Shown here piece by piece: positions 6,593 to 15,003 of a stretch of DNA of 41,240 nt. Made by a program: the position numbers and the translations under genes. The stretch spans positions 1 to 41,240 of the forward strand of contig BNVH01000027.1 of assembly GCA_025997955.1 (NCBI GenBank), given 5' to 3'. Under the pieces are notes generated by a model, which made no database searches, was not told the origin of the DNA, and worked only from the letters and a program-made list of their open reading frames with translations. The stretch's first letter is position 1. Each line of letters begins with the position of its first letter. This stretch comes from Synergistales bacterium (lineage in GTDB: Bacteria > Synergistota > Synergistia > Synergistales > Aminobacteriaceae).

Positions 6593-7260
6593 ATTGTCCT
6601 CGGTTCTCTGAGATAGGAAAGCCGCAAATTCATAGGGGATAGCGCCTCCGCGCGCCTATGAATAGCTACTATCCCAGCATTTACCGCGTCGGGCGGCGAG
6701 GGTTGTATCGCGCAGGGAAACGCCGTTTTCTCCAAAGTATCCATAACCTTTTGCGGGTCGTCCGAGATGACGACGAGGTTGTCGCGCGGCTTCTCAAGCC
6801 ACGCCTCAAGAGAGGTTTTGTCGTAGTCGCCCGGCGGCAAGTCGTCGCCCATACAAAATGACGCGGCGTAAACCCGACCTCTTCCGGCGTAGGCGAGGGC
6901 GAGCGGGCGATACATGTCTTTCATATAGGGATAGGCCAGCATCTCAAGAGTCGGGACCGGGATTATCTTTATGCCAAGCGCGTAGGCGAGAGCTGCGGCG
7001 TAGGCCGCGCCTATGCGCAGACCCGTGAAATAACCGGGGCCGCTCGTCACGGATAAAAGCGAAAGATCAGCGAAAGTCAAGCCCGCTTTACACAAAATAC
7101 GCGCGCACAGCAAGGGCAATTCCTCCGCTTGGGCTCGCCCGATGTCAAGCCGTTCGGATGACAACACGTCATAACCGCTGCTCGTGAAAGCGAGAAGCGC
7201 CGCGTTGGTCATGCGCAAAGAACAGTCTATGGACAGCAAAAATGTTTTGACTTCGTTCAT
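6589..7260 (-). CDS. tsaB: tRNA threonylcarbamoyladenosine biosynthesis protein TsaB
   Basis: 223-residue ASKHA-fold protein that partners TsaD (and TsaE) to install t6A37 on ANN-decoding tRNAs. The typical N-terminus LLSIDCSLRMTNAALL is followed by LSLLSVTSGPGYFTGLRIGAAYA, the TsaB hallmark SxGPGSFTGLRIG with S-to-Y at one position. TsaB lacks catalytic activity itself. It lies between tsaE (4-bp overlap) and comM (4-bp overlap). Confidence 0.92.
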   Translation of the reverse strand: MNEVKTFLLSIDCSLRMTNAALLAFTSSGYDVLSSERLDIGRAQAEELPLLCARILCKAGLTFADLSLLSVTSGPGYFTGLRIGAAYAAALAYALGIKIIPVPTLEMLAYPYMKDMYRPLALAYAGRGRVYAASFCMGDDLPPGDYDKTSLEAWLEKPRDNLVVISDDPQKVMDTLEKTAFPCAIQPSPPDAVNAGIVAIHRRAEALSPMNLRLSYLREPRTI

Positions 7261-7742
7261 GGCAGGGTTCCTTTTAGAGAATCAAGTATATCCAAGGACT
7301 TTTTTCCAAAGGCCGAAAAACGTATTAGCCTTTTATTTGGCTCGCTTTCTGTCGTTTCAAAATTTATTTTTACGGCGTCCGCCGGAGGGTTTTTCCAACG
7401 CTCCGGCCACTCGACGAGCAATACCGCGTTGTCGTCGAGATACTCCTCAAGAGCGAGTTCGCTCGCGTCATCTAAGCGGTAGAGGTCGGCGTGAACAACC
7501 GTGAATTTTTCGCACCTGTATTCATTTATCAGAGTGAACGAAGGGCTTCGCACCCGCGCCGCCCCAAGCGCGTCGCCCACGCCGCGCACCAAAACGGTCT
7601 TCCCGGCTCCGAGACCGCCCACAAGCAACGCCGCGGCGCCACGCGTCAGCGCGGCGCCGAACTTGCGCCCGATGCAAAGAGTTTCTTCTTCTGAGTCTGA
7701 GCTGAACGAAATATAGTTTACTCTGTCTATCGCTTCTCCCAT
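7257..7742 (-). CDS. tsaE: tRNA threonylcarbamoyladenosine biosynthesis ATPase TsaE
   Basis: 161-residue P-loop protein of the t6A complex. Walker A is GGLGAGKT at 42-49. RSPSFTLINEY and VVHADLYRLDD are the family's switch and metal-binding segments, and LLVEWPERW is near the C-terminus as usual. The ATG lies inside the end of the upstream small membrane-protein gene (16-bp overlap), so coupled translation is likely. Confidence 0.94.
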   Translation of the reverse strand: MGEAIDRVNYISFSSDSEEETLCIGRKFGAALTRGAAALLVGGLGAGKTVLVRGVGDALGAARVRSPSFTLINEYRCEKFTVVHADLYRLDDASELALEEYLDDNAVLLVEWPERWKNPPADAVKINFETTESEPNKRLIRFSAFGKKSLDILDSLKGTLP

Positions 7743-8044
7743 TCAGAATTCACCCTCGACTCTTTCATCTTTCTGAGAGCCTCAAGGGCCTCTCTGTCTT
7801 CTTTTTCTCTTTGCATACGTTTTTTGCGCTTCCATGTGGCGCGAAAAATAAAAAAGGCCGCGCAGAAGCAGGCCGCTATGATCACCTTGCGGCTTATCTG
7901 TATACCGCTGTCGCTCATACTGCGCGCGCCGGCGATAAGGGCCAAAGCAAAGGCAAACGATATGGCCGATAGGAAAAGCCCCTTGCGGCGTATTCTCTCC
8001 GTCTTGCGTACCTCTTGGTCCCAGTCGACGCGACGCCTTTTCAT
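7727..8044 (-). CDS. Small membrane protein of unknown function
   Basis: 105 residues: a basic N-terminus (MKRRRVDWDQEVRKTERIRRK), two hydrophobic segments at about 24-42 (LFLSAISFAFALALIAG) and 53-70 (VIIAACFCAAFFIFRA), and a highly charged, probably helical C-terminal tail. By the positive-inside rule both ends face the cytoplasm. I do not recognise a family. It sits 61 bp after tatC and overlaps tsaE by 16 bp, so it is part of the operon. Confidence 0.7.
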   Translation of the reverse strand: MKRRRVDWDQEVRKTERIRRKGLFLSAISFAFALALIAGARSMSDSGIQISRKVIIAACFCAAFFIFRATWKRKKRMQREKEDREALEALRKMKESRVNSEWEKR

Positions 8045-8105
8045 ATCCTCGCCCCCCTGATTTTATTCTACCCCTTTATTCTACTCTCTTGTTTCATCTC
8101 TTGTC

Positions 8106-8870
8106 TCACTTTTTTCGCGCAAACAATTTTCCCAGAAAAAGCGTGGCCTCGAACAGTAAATAAAGCGGGACGCCTATCGCCACTTGGGATATTACGTCGG
8201 GAGGGGTGAGAATGGCGGCTACTGTGAATATGCCGAGAACTATGTAAGCCCTCTTCTGAGCGACGGCGCGCGGACTTACGACGCCCGTAAGCATGAGGAC
8301 CAACAGAATGAGCGGCGCTTGCAGAAAAAACCCCCCGGCCAGCATCATATCGAACAAAAGCGACAGATACTCCCTAAAACCCCAAAGCGCCGCTATGTCG
8401 TCCGCGCCGAACATCAAAAAAAAGGCGAACACAATAGGCGCGAGCAGGCGGTAGCAAAGAGCCGCGCCCAAAATAAAAAGCGCCGGCGCCGCGAAAAGGG
8501 CGGCGAGCGCGTAAGTGTGCTCTCTTCCTCTGAGAGCGGGCCACAGAAAAAGCGCTATTTCGAGACACAAAAACGGCAGAGTGAAAAGAAGGCCGGTCCA
8601 GACTGACAGATGAAGATATGCCATGAACTTCTCCGCCGGCGCGAAAGTGTAAAGCCTGACGCCGAACGAGGACAGCGGCTCGGTCAAAAACTCCGCTATG
8701 TCGGAGGAAAAAACGAACGCCCCGACGACCGCCGCCGAAAAAACCACCAACACGGCTATAACCCGCCGTCTCAGCTCCTCTATATGCGGCAGATAAGAGT
8801 CTACTTCTTCGTCGGCGCTCAAAGAGCCGGTTTTATTTGTCGGATTCGCTGTCTTTTTGGCCTGAGTCAT
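8106..8870 (-). CDS. tatC: Sec-independent (Tat) translocase protein TatC
   Basis: 254-residue, six-helix membrane protein that recognises twin-arginine signal peptides. Characteristic features are the N-terminal SYLPHIEELRRRVIAV (the HLxELRxR motif), the first-loop segment FAPAEKFMAYLHLSVWTGLLF with the conserved P and E, and the late-helix region AAILTPPDVISQVAIGVPL. It starts 38 bp inside the tatA gene and lacks an obvious ribosome site, so translation is probably coupled to tatA. Together with TatA it forms a minimal TatAC system with no separate TatB visible here. Confidence 0.95.
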   Translation of the reverse strand: MTQAKKTANPTNKTGSLSADEEVDSYLPHIEELRRRVIAVLVVFSAAVVGAFVFSSDIAEFLTEPLSSFGVRLYTFAPAEKFMAYLHLSVWTGLLFTLPFLCLEIALFLWPALRGREHTYALAALFAAPALFILGAALCYRLLAPIVFAFFLMFGADDIAALWGFREYLSLLFDMMLAGGFFLQAPLILLVLMLTGVVSPRAVAQKRAYIVLGIFTVAAILTPPDVISQVAIGVPLYLLFEATLFLGKLFARKK

Positions 8871-9003
8871 TTGAGTTTAGAGCCGACTTAAATTCTCTGA
8901 TGGCGTTTCCCGCCGCCCGTCCCACCTCCGGCAAGCGCTTGGCCCCAAACAACACCAACGCCAACACAATCAAAAGGGCAATTTCGCCCATGCCAAGATT
9001 CAT
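8833..9003 (-). CDS. tatA: Sec-independent translocase subunit TatA
   Basis: 56 residues, ATG at 9003 and TAA at 8835-8833. It starts MNLGMGEIALLIVLALVLFG, then carries the hinge FGAKRLPEVGRAAGNA and an amphipathic helix with acidic tail. These are the family hallmarks: one membrane helix, the F-G hinge, and an LPE-x-G-R-x-x-G motif. TatA polymerises into the export pore with TatC. The 3' end overlaps the tatC start by 38 bp in another frame. Confidence 0.93.
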   Translation of the reverse strand: MNLGMGEIALLIVLALVLFGAKRLPEVGRAAGNAIREFKSALNSNDSGQKDSESDK

Positions 9004-9059
9004 TGCGTCACCTCTTTTTTATTCTTATGAAAGATAATTTGTTTTTATTATTATACAAG

Positions 9060-9578
9060 CTAAAAAAGCTTACGCCTCTTTCTTTTTACGTCCTTTTCAC
9101 ATCCCTTTTCATAGACAATCCCTGTCAGAGCCACGGCGAGAGCTATCAAAGCGCCGCCGAAAAGCGGATTGACGCGCATCCAAGCCGCGGCGACCGTGAC
9201 GATGGACAAAGCGAGCCCCAGAATAAACGCCGCCGTGCTTATCTCCGAGCGCCGGATAGCGCCGACAGGCACGGCGCCGGATAGCGCGAGCGACAGTATA
9301 AACCTCTTCAGAGCGGAGAAGATCAGCAGTACTCCGACTATACGCAGAGCCCAGATCATGGCGTCGTTGTCGCTCACGGAAGACGGGTCAATCGCTACCG
9401 ATAATTCCGCGGATAAGCGCGCTTCTTCGAGAGTCTCCCACACCGTGACGCTGAGCTTTTCGTTCCAGTAAAGAAGATACGTCCCGCCGACGAACAGGAG
9501 GGCGGCAACCAGCATTCCGCCGAAAGTAGAACTGAGCCTTCTAAACTGTTTTTTTGAAGCCGTAACCTTATGTGACAT
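9060..9578 (-). CDS. TMEM43-family-like membrane protein (shortened)
   Basis: About 172 residues from ATG 9578, chosen over an upstream GTG because AGGAGG lies 10 nt before it. An N-terminal hydrophobic helix runs into TYLLYWNEKLSVTVWETLEEA, which resembles the W-N-E-G-R-A-V signature after helix 1 of TMEM43 (DUF1625) proteins. The C-terminal three hydrophobic segments (RIVGVLLIFSALKRFI, PVGAI, LGLALSIVTVAAAWMRVNPL) resemble the family's C-terminal membrane block. The large soluble domain that normally separates them is reduced to about 40 residues. The assignment is by pattern only. It is the first gene upstream of tatA, 56 bp away. Confidence 0.5.
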   Translation of the reverse strand: MSHKVTASKKQFRRLSSTFGGMLVAALLFVGGTYLLYWNEKLSVTVWETLEEARLSAELSVAIDPSSVSDNDAMIWALRIVGVLLIFSALKRFILSLALSGAVPVGAIRRSEISTAAFILGLALSIVTVAAAWMRVNPLFGGALIALAVALTGIVYEKGCEKDVKRKRRKLF

Positions 9579-9702
9579 AATCGCTTCGCCTCCTCGCACT
9601 TGTTATTGTACTACACAAACAGTCCTACTAACCGCGCTCGTTTCAATCGCCCGCACCATGCTATAATAGGCCAAAATATATAGAAAGAAGAGGTGAACGG
9701 CA

Positions 9703-10530
9703 ATGGGAGAGGAAGCGATTCAATACGAACGCGGCATGACTTTTGAGAAGGTGTGGGCGGCGTTTGACAGAATGAGGGCGGACGACGAGTTCAGGGCGCG
9801 CGAGTTTGAGCGCAAGATGCAGGAGTCGGATCAAGCGTTCGAGCGCAGCAGACAAGAATTTGACCGCAAGATGCAGGAGTCCAAGGAAGCGGACGAGCGC
9901 AGAGCGCAAGAATTTGATCGCAAGATGCAGGAGTCCAGAGAAGCGTTCGAGCTCAGCAGGCAAAAGTCTGAGCGTGAAATGCAAGAGTTGAGGCTGTCGA
10001 TGAGGGAGACCGACAGGCAGTTGAGGTTGTCGATGAGGGAGACCGACAGGCAAATGAAGGAGTCCGCCAAGCGGCTTGACAAACAGCTCGGAAGGCTCGG
10101 CAACAGGATCGGGGAATTGGTAGAGGAGTTGCTTGTGCCTGATACCTTAGCAAAATTCAACGCCATGGGCTATACTTTTACAAAAATATGTCCGAATGTC
10201 ACAATCAAAAATAAAGACGGCAAAGAGCTGGCCGAGATTGATTTTATGCTCGAAAACGGAGATTATGTCTTAGTAGGTGAGGTGAAGCTTCAGCCAAACG
10301 CCTATGACGTAAAAGACCACGTAGAGCGCATGAAAAAAATTCGAGTCCATTCAGACGAGCGCAACGACAAGAGAAAACTCATAGGAGCCGTCGCTGGGGC
10401 TTTGTTTCCTGAAGACGTAAAAAAATACGCCCAAGCGGCCGGGTTTTTCGTCATAACCGCAGCTGGCGAGGACGTAAATATAGAGATGCCGCCCGTGGGC
10501 TGGGAGCCCAGAACTGATTGGATTTTATAG
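9703..10530 (+). CDS. Coiled-coil protein with C-terminal PD-(D/E)XK nuclease-like domain (DUF3782 type)
   Basis: 275 residues. Residues about 25-135 form a long charged coiled coil made of internal repeats: three 18-residue units containing E-F-(E/D)-R-K-M-Q-E-S, then two 11-residue units RLSMRETDRQ(L/M). The C-terminal domain has the nuclease core D180...E193-V-K195 (AEIDFMLENGDYVLVGEVK), then a conserved VKDHVERM. Such proteins are annotated DUF3782 and belong to the PD-(D/E)XK superfamily, but their substrate is unknown. A paralogue lies at 22744-23445. The ribosome site is AAGAGGTG upstream of ATG 9703. Confidence 0.8.
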   Translation: MGEEAIQYERGMTFEKVWAAFDRMRADDEFRAREFERKMQESDQAFERSRQEFDRKMQESKEADERRAQEFDRKMQESREAFELSRQKSEREMQELRLSMRETDRQLRLSMRETDRQMKESAKRLDKQLGRLGNRIGELVEELLVPDTLAKFNAMGYTFTKICPNVTIKNKDGKELAEIDFMLENGDYVLVGEVKLQPNAYDVKDHVERMKKIRVHSDERNDKRKLIGAVAGALFPEDVKKYAQAAGFFVITAAGEDVNIEMPPVGWEPRTDWIL

Positions 10531-10531
10531 T

Positions 10532-11275
10532 TTAATATTCTACGACGTTTATCCAGCGCAGCAAGAACTCGCGCTCTTCGGGTCTGCCCTTGACGAGCTG
10601 GCTTGCCGCTACGATTGGGATCCACTTTTGCACGTACTGAAGCGCGGTGTCGCTTTTTTTGCAAAAGGCGTCGAGATATTTTTCCGCGCGTCCGTTGTCG
10701 GCGGCTATCCTGAACAGCAAGAACGTGCGGGCGGCGTCGGCGCTGGCGTTGCCCTGCGTGGCGTGAGACCAGTCGAGGACGCAGTAGCCGCCGTCATTTA
10801 TAACGATATTGTCCGGCCCAAAGTCGCCGTGACAGAGCTTCAAGTGCTTGGGCAGGCTGGCAAGGCGTGTGTGCAGCTCGTAGCGCGTGGTGGCGTCAAG
10901 CCCTGAGACGCTTATCTTTGCGTCCATCTTGTCGGTGTGGCGGCGCAGTTTCTCAGCTGTGTAGCGATGCATTTCGAGCTGAATATCTATCATGCGGTCA
11001 AAGTAATAGTCTATACGCGCCTCGTCTTCCTCAATGAGCTGCGCTAGCGTCTTGCCCTCGACAAACTCCGTCACTATAGCCCATTTGCCGTCATACTTTT
11101 CTACGTTTACCAATTTCGGGACGCGAAAACCTATTTCCTCGACAATTACGAGATTATGGGCCTCGTTGAGCACGTCGGCCGCGGAATACCCCTCGTTGAA
11201 AAGCTTGATGACCAAATCACCGTCTCTGTAAATGGTCTTTGTAGAACGTGCGGCGATAACATTATTTAAATTCAT
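10532..11275 (-). CDS. Aminoglycoside phosphotransferase (APH)-family kinase
   Basis: 247-residue protein-kinase-like phosphotransferase. The N-lobe has LVIKLF (ATP-anchoring lysine) and the hinge VTEFVEGKTLAQLI. The catalytic Brenner motif is H149-G-D-F-G-P-D-N156, and the metal-binding D168-W is in YCVLDWSHA. The substrate is not evident: the family phosphorylates aminoglycosides, choline, homoserine, sugars and other small molecules, and this is unlikely to be a true resistance gene. AGGAGGG precedes the ATG. It is divergent from adhE and convergent with the DUF3782 gene, whose stop is 2 bp away. Confidence 0.8.
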   Translation of the reverse strand: MNLNNVIAARSTKTIYRDGDLVIKLFNEGYSAADVLNEAHNLVIVEEIGFRVPKLVNVEKYDGKWAIVTEFVEGKTLAQLIEEDEARIDYYFDRMIDIQLEMHRYTAEKLRRHTDKMDAKISVSGLDATTRYELHTRLASLPKHLKLCHGDFGPDNIVINDGGYCVLDWSHATQGNASADAARTFLLFRIAADNGRAEKYLDAFCKKSDTALQYVQKWIPIVAASQLVKGRPEEREFLLRWINVVEY

Positions 11276-11319
11276 TATTTTCCCTCCTGAATCTTTTAAT
11301 AATATTCATTATAATGTCG

Positions 11320-11331
11320 ATATTATAATAT
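11320..11331. promoter_or_regulatory. AT-rich divergent promoter region with palindrome (APH kinase / adhE)
   Basis: The 135-bp intergenic region (11276-11410) is very AT-rich and contains a perfect 12-bp palindrome ATATTATAATAT here. On the minus strand two TATAAT hexamers (within the palindrome and at 11309-11314) could serve as -10 for the kinase gene. I see no Rex-type TTGTGAA site. Confidence 0.35.
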
Positions 11332-11410
11332 TGATATGTCTTTTTTGTGTTTATTTTTGTATTATAGTCTCATAATTTAGAAAATTTTTTTCAGGAGGAA
11401 AACAAAAATC

Positions 11411-14002
11411 GTGAATATAGTGGACAGCGTCGAGGCGCTTCGGGAAAGAATGTCAGAAGTGCGGGCCGCGCAGCGTCTTTACGCGACTTACTCTCAAGAA
11501 CAGGTCGATAAAATATTCTTCGCCGCGGCTATGGCGGCGAATAAATCCAGAATATCGTTGGCGAAGAAAGCTGTCGCCGAGACTGGCATGGGGATAGTCG
11601 AGGACAAGGTAATCAAGAACCACTTCGCCTCCGAGTATATCTATAACGCCTACAAAGACACGAAAACATGCGGCGTCATCGAAGAGGACCTAATCTACGG
11701 GACAAAAAAGATAGCCGAGCCCATTGGCGTGATAGCCGCCGTCATCCCCACCACGAACCCCACGTCTACCGCGATATTCAAGACCCTCATCTCGCTCAAA
11801 ACTCGCAACGGCATCGTCATCAGCCCGCACCCCAAAGCCAAAGACAGCACAATAGCGGCGGCTAAGATAGTGCTTGAGGCGGCAGTGGCGGCGGGCGCGC
11901 CGGACGGCATCATCGCCTGGATAGATGTCCCCTCCTTAGAGCTGACCAACACCGTCATGGGTGAGGCGGATATAATCTTGGCGACTGGCGGCCCCGGCAT
12001 GGTGAGGTCGGCCTACTCCTCGGGCAAGCCTGCCATAGGCGTCGGCGCGGGCAACACCCCAGCTATCTTCGACGACAGCGCGGACGTTCCGCTCGCTGTC
12101 AGCTCAGTCATTCATTCAAAGACTTTCGATAACGGCATGATCTGCGCGTCCGAGCAGTCGGTCATAGTGCTGGACGGTATTTATGACCGGGTCAAGCGCG
12201 AGTTCGCCGACCGGGGCTGCTATTTCCTCCAGGGCGACGAGGTAGAGAAGGTGCGCAAGACGATAATCATCAACGGCTCGCTGAACGCCCGTATAGTCGG
12301 GCAGTCCGCTTTCAAGATAGCCGAGATGGCCGGCGTCGCCGTCCCGCCAAGCGCCAAAATCCTAATAGGCGAAGTGGAAAGCGTCGAGCTCACCGAGGAG
12401 TTCGCCCACGAAAAACTCTCCCCAGTGCTTGGCATGTACAGGGCGCGGGATTTCGGCGACGCGGTGAACAAAGCCGAGAAATTGGTAGCCGACGGTGGTT
12501 ACGGGCACACATCTTCCCTTTATATAAACACATCGACGGGCAAGGAAAAAATAGAGCTTTTCCAAGCGCGCATGAAGACGGGGCGCATTCTCGTCAACAC
12601 GCCCTCCTCGCACGGCGGCATAGGCGACCTCTACAACTTCAAGCTCGCTCCGTCCCTGACTCTGGGCTGCGGCTCGTGGGGCGGAAACTCCGTATCCGAG
12701 AACGTGGGGGTCAAACACCTCCTCAACACTAAGATTGTCGCCGAGAGGAGAGAAAATATGCTGTGGTTCAGAACCCCGCCAAAAGTCTACCTTAAAAAAG
12801 GAAGCCTCCCAGTAGCGCTCAGCGAGCTGAAAGACGTCCTGCACAAAAAGAAGGTCTTCATAGTGACGGACTCCTTCTTGTACCAAAACGGCTACACCAA
12901 GCCCATAACCGACAAGCTTGAGGAACTCGGCATTCAGTACGCGGCGTTCTCAGACGTGGCGCCAGACCCCACCCTTGAGTGCGCCCGGCTCGGCGCCGCC
13001 GCCATATCGAGCTTCAAGCCCGACTGCATCATAGCGGTAGGCGGTGGAAGCGCTATGGACGCCGGGAAGATAATGTGGGTGCTGTACGAGCATCCCGAGG
13101 CGGACTTCTTGGATATGGCAATGCGCTTCGTCGATATCCGAAAAAGAATTTACACTTTCCCGAAGATGGGCGAAAAGGCATATTTCGTCGCCATCCCCAC
13201 GACCGCCGGCACTGGCTCCGAGGTCACGCCCTTCGCCGTCATAACGGACGGCTCCACGGGCGCCAAGTACCCTCTCGCGGACTACGAGCTGCTGCCAAAT
13301 ATGGCCATAGTGGACGCCGACATGATGATGGACGCCCCGAAAGGCCTCACGGCCGCCTCCGGCATCGACGCCGTGACTCACGCGCTTGAGGCCTACGCCT
13401 CCATGCTCGCCACCGACTACACGGACAGCTTGGCATTGGGCGCTCTCAAAATTATTTTTGAGTACCTGCCAAGAGCCTACGATAGCGGAGCAAACGACGC
13501 CGCCGCCCGCGCTAAGATGGCGGACGCGGCGACTATGGCCGGCATGGCTTTCGCCAACGCCTTCCTCGGAGTCTGCCACTCCATGGCGCACAAGCTCGGC
13601 GCGTTCCACCACCTGCCCCACGGCGTGGCAAACGCCCTGATGATAGACGAAGTTATTCGCTACAACGCCGTAGAGGTCCCGACCAAGATGGGCACGTTCT
13701 CTCAGTACGACCATCCTCATACGGCCGCCCGTTACGCCGAGGTAGCCGATCACCTAAGGCTTGGAGGCAACAATAATGAGGAAAAGCTGAACAACCTCAT
13801 CGCGGCCATCGACGACCTCAAGGCCAAGATAGGCATCAAAAAGACCATCGCCGAGTACGGCGTCGAAGAGAAGGTATTCTTGGATAAGCTCGACGACATG
13901 ACCGAGCAGGCCTTCGACGACCAGTGCACCGGCGCCAACCCACGCTATCCGCTCTTGTCTGAGATAAAGCAGATGTATTTGAACGCTTATTACGGCGCTT
14001 AG
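11411..14002 (+). CDS. adhE: Bifunctional aldehyde-alcohol dehydrogenase AdhE
   Basis: 863-residue fusion. The N-terminal CoA-acylating acetaldehyde dehydrogenase (about 1-440) has IAAVIPTTNPTSTAIFK, GAGNTPAIFD and the catalytic cysteine C245 in NGMICASEQS. The C-terminal iron-dependent alcohol dehydrogenase (about 455-863) has NAD-binding GGGSAMDAGK, TTAGTGSEVTPFAV, and the iron-ligand region DAVTHALEAY...CHSMAHKLGAFHHLPHG. It converts acetyl-CoA to ethanol with two NADH and typically forms spirosomes. GTG start 10 nt after AGGAGG. It marks a fermentative metabolism. It ends 15 bp before a minus-strand terminator. Confidence 0.97.
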   Translation: MNIVDSVEALRERMSEVRAAQRLYATYSQEQVDKIFFAAAMAANKSRISLAKKAVAETGMGIVEDKVIKNHFASEYIYNAYKDTKTCGVIEEDLIYGTKKIAEPIGVIAAVIPTTNPTSTAIFKTLISLKTRNGIVISPHPKAKDSTIAAAKIVLEAAVAAGAPDGIIAWIDVPSLELTNTVMGEADIILATGGPGMVRSAYSSGKPAIGVGAGNTPAIFDDSADVPLAVSSVIHSKTFDNGMICASEQSVIVLDGIYDRVKREFADRGCYFLQGDEVEKVRKTIIINGSLNARIVGQSAFKIAEMAGVAVPPSAKILIGEVESVELTEEFAHEKLSPVLGMYRARDFGDAVNKAEKLVADGGYGHTSSLYINTSTGKEKIELFQARMKTGRILVNTPSSHGGIGDLYNFKLAPSLTLGCGSWGGNSVSENVGVKHLLNTKIVAERRENMLWFRTPPKVYLKKGSLPVALSELKDVLHKKKVFIVTDSFLYQNGYTKPITDKLEELGIQYAAFSDVAPDPTLECARLGAAAISSFKPDCIIAVGGGSAMDAGKIMWVLYEHPEADFLDMAMRFVDIRKRIYTFPKMGEKAYFVAIPTTAGTGSEVTPFAVITDGSTGAKYPLADYELLPNMAIVDADMMMDAPKGLTAASGIDAVTHALEAYASMLATDYTDSLALGALKIIFEYLPRAYDSGANDAAARAKMADAATMAGMAFANAFLGVCHSMAHKLGAFHHLPHGVANALMIDEVIRYNAVEVPTKMGTFSQYDHPHTAARYAEVADHLRLGGNNNEEKLNNLIAAIDDLKAKIGIKKTIAEYGVEEKVFLDKLDDMTEQAFDDQCTGANPRYPLLSEIKQMYLNAYYGA

Positions 14003-14009
14003 GGTTTTA

Positions 14010-14052
14010 AAGTAAAACAAACAAAACGGCCTCCCCTTTGCGGGAAGGCCGT
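14010..14052 (-). terminator. Terminator of the minus-strand YvrJ/DUF cassette
   Basis: Stem ACGGCCTCCC / GGGAAGGCCGT (one bulge), and on the minus strand it is followed by TTTTGTTTGTTTTAC. The T-tract is only on the minus strand, so it mainly ends the small-gene cassette to the right, although it may also slow adhE transcription. Confidence 0.75.
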
Positions 14053-14104
14053 CCGATTTGGTCAGTAAAAAACAATTGTTTAAAACTCTTTTGATACTCG
14101 CCTT

Positions 14105-14491
14105 TCATATGCTTATAATACCCCCGTTCCACTGTCTCGCTGATTCTTCGCGGGGCACCGCGATATGGACGAAGGTCTTATACACGCGAAACTCGAAGCC
14201 CGGGACGCTGCACAACCCCTCAGCCATCGCCACAAACTCAAGCCATCTCTGCCCCTGAGCGTCAGTAATCCGGCAGTCCGCCGCGCAGCCTATTTTGTGC
14301 CGGCTCGTCTGTGAGCCGCCTACCTCTTTGTTATGAGGCTCACACCTCCACCCAGAGTTTACAATAATCGGGTCTCCCCAGCTTCTACGCAGCAAATCGC
14401 ACCAGAGCACCAAAAGCGCCGCCGGACTGCCTTTTTTGCAGCATGGGCACAAAAATTCCGAACTACTGAAGTACTCTATCTTATAGTTCAT
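14105..14491 (-). CDS. Peptidase M15-family (D-Ala-D-Ala carboxypeptidase/endolysin type) protein
   Basis: 128 residues from ATG 14491 (MNYKIEYFSSSEF), which overlaps the stop of the YvrJ gene; a TTG 21 bp upstream is less likely. The zinc-peptidase signature is visible: SGWRCEPHNKEVGGSQTS, R-H-K-I-G-C-A-A-D (SxHxxGxAxD) and the late histidine in TFVHIAV. M15A proteins of this size are typically phage-type endopeptidases acting on peptidoglycan cross-links. An added C-P-C-C cluster near residue 15 may bind metal. There is no signal peptide, so release would need a holin or lysis. It is the last gene of the small cassette. Confidence 0.8.
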   Translation of the reverse strand: MNYKIEYFSSSEFLCPCCKKGSPAALLVLWCDLLRRSWGDPIIVNSGWRCEPHNKEVGGSQTSRHKIGCAADCRITDAQGQRWLEFVAMAEGLCSVPGFEFRVYKTFVHIAVPREESARQWNGGIISI

Positions 14492-14687
14492 CTTTCTCGT
14501 CCGCTTCTTCAAAATCGTAAGGCCGATACTCCGTCATAGCGCCCTCAAAGCGGCAGACCTGGCACGTCCTAAGACGGTTTATCGCTTCGCCCAAAACCCT
14601 CAGCTCGCGCTCCATCCTGAGCAGCAAAAACGCGCTCACCACAATGGAAAAGCAATTTTGCAAAGTAGACTGAAGAAATTCGTCCAT
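14481..14687 (-). CDS. YvrJ-family small membrane protein
   Basis: 68 residues from ATG 14687, with AAAGGAG 9 nt upstream. MDEFLQSTLQNCFSIVVSAF leads into LLLRMERELRVLGEAI, the short YvrJ pattern: one N-terminal membrane helix followed by an amphipathic helix. The C-terminal half adds CQVC and an acidic tail. The YvrJ function is unknown, but its topology is holin-like. It lies just after the hairpin at 14731-14754 and overlaps the M15 gene by 11 bp. Confidence 0.75.
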   Translation of the reverse strand: MDEFLQSTLQNCFSIVVSAFLLLRMERELRVLGEAINRLRTCQVCRFEGAMTEYRPYDFEEADEKDEL

Positions 14688-14730
14688 AATTATTCTCTCC
14701 TTTCGTTTCATGGTTATTCATAGTCAAAAT

Positions 14731-14754
14731 AACGCGGGGAGCACTCCCCGCGTT
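14731..14754 (-). terminator. Internal terminator/attenuator in the small-gene cassette
   Basis: A perfect 11-bp stem AACGCGGGGAG / CTCCCCGCGTT with a 2-base loop. On the minus strand it is followed by ATTTTGAC. It sits between DUF2922 and YvrJ, so it probably reduces transcription into the YvrJ-M15 half. Confidence 0.7.
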
Positions 14755-14761
14755 TGAACCA

Positions 14762-14971
14762 TTAGCCTAAAACAATCGGCGTAACGGTTCGGTCAACGAA
14801 GCTGGCGTCCAATATGCCAAGCGGAGGCGAGACGAACACGTCGCCGTTGTCTATGATCGTCTCCATGAGGTCCTTCACCTGCGTTCCCGTGGCGGAGGAA
14901 TTCGCGTAGGGAAACGTCACGGATAGATCCTTGTCCTCCCCGACAAACTTCAAATTAAGACTGAGAGCCAT
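14762..14971 (-). CDS. DUF2922-family small protein
   Basis: 69 residues from ATG 14971, preceded by an ideal AAGGAGG 8 nt upstream. It contains LSLNLKFVGEDKDLSVTFPY, TGTQVKDLMETIIDNGDVF, and the closing D-A-S-F-V-D-R-T-V-T-P, which fits the DUF2922 consensus of a short beta-rich protein. Function is unknown; in Firmicutes it usually travels with DUF1659 and YvrJ. It is 32 bp after the DUF1659 gene. Confidence 0.75.
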   Translation of the reverse strand: MALSLNLKFVGEDKDLSVTFPYANSSATGTQVKDLMETIIDNGDVFVSPPLGILDASFVDRTVTPIVLG

Positions 14972-15003
14972 TAAAATCACCTCCTTTCTTAGGAAAAATC
15001 GCC

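Noticed and set aside
10532..11275. Antibiotic resistance kinase
   Set aside because: APH fold is clear but nothing supports aminoglycoside specificity; recorded only as an APH-family kinase.
11276..11410. Rex operator upstream of adhE
   Set aside because: No TTGTGAA-type inverted repeat found; only an AT palindrome is present.
12950..13753. Long minus-strand open frame inside adhE
   Set aside because: Antisense shadow of a GC-rich coding region with no ribosome site and no family features.
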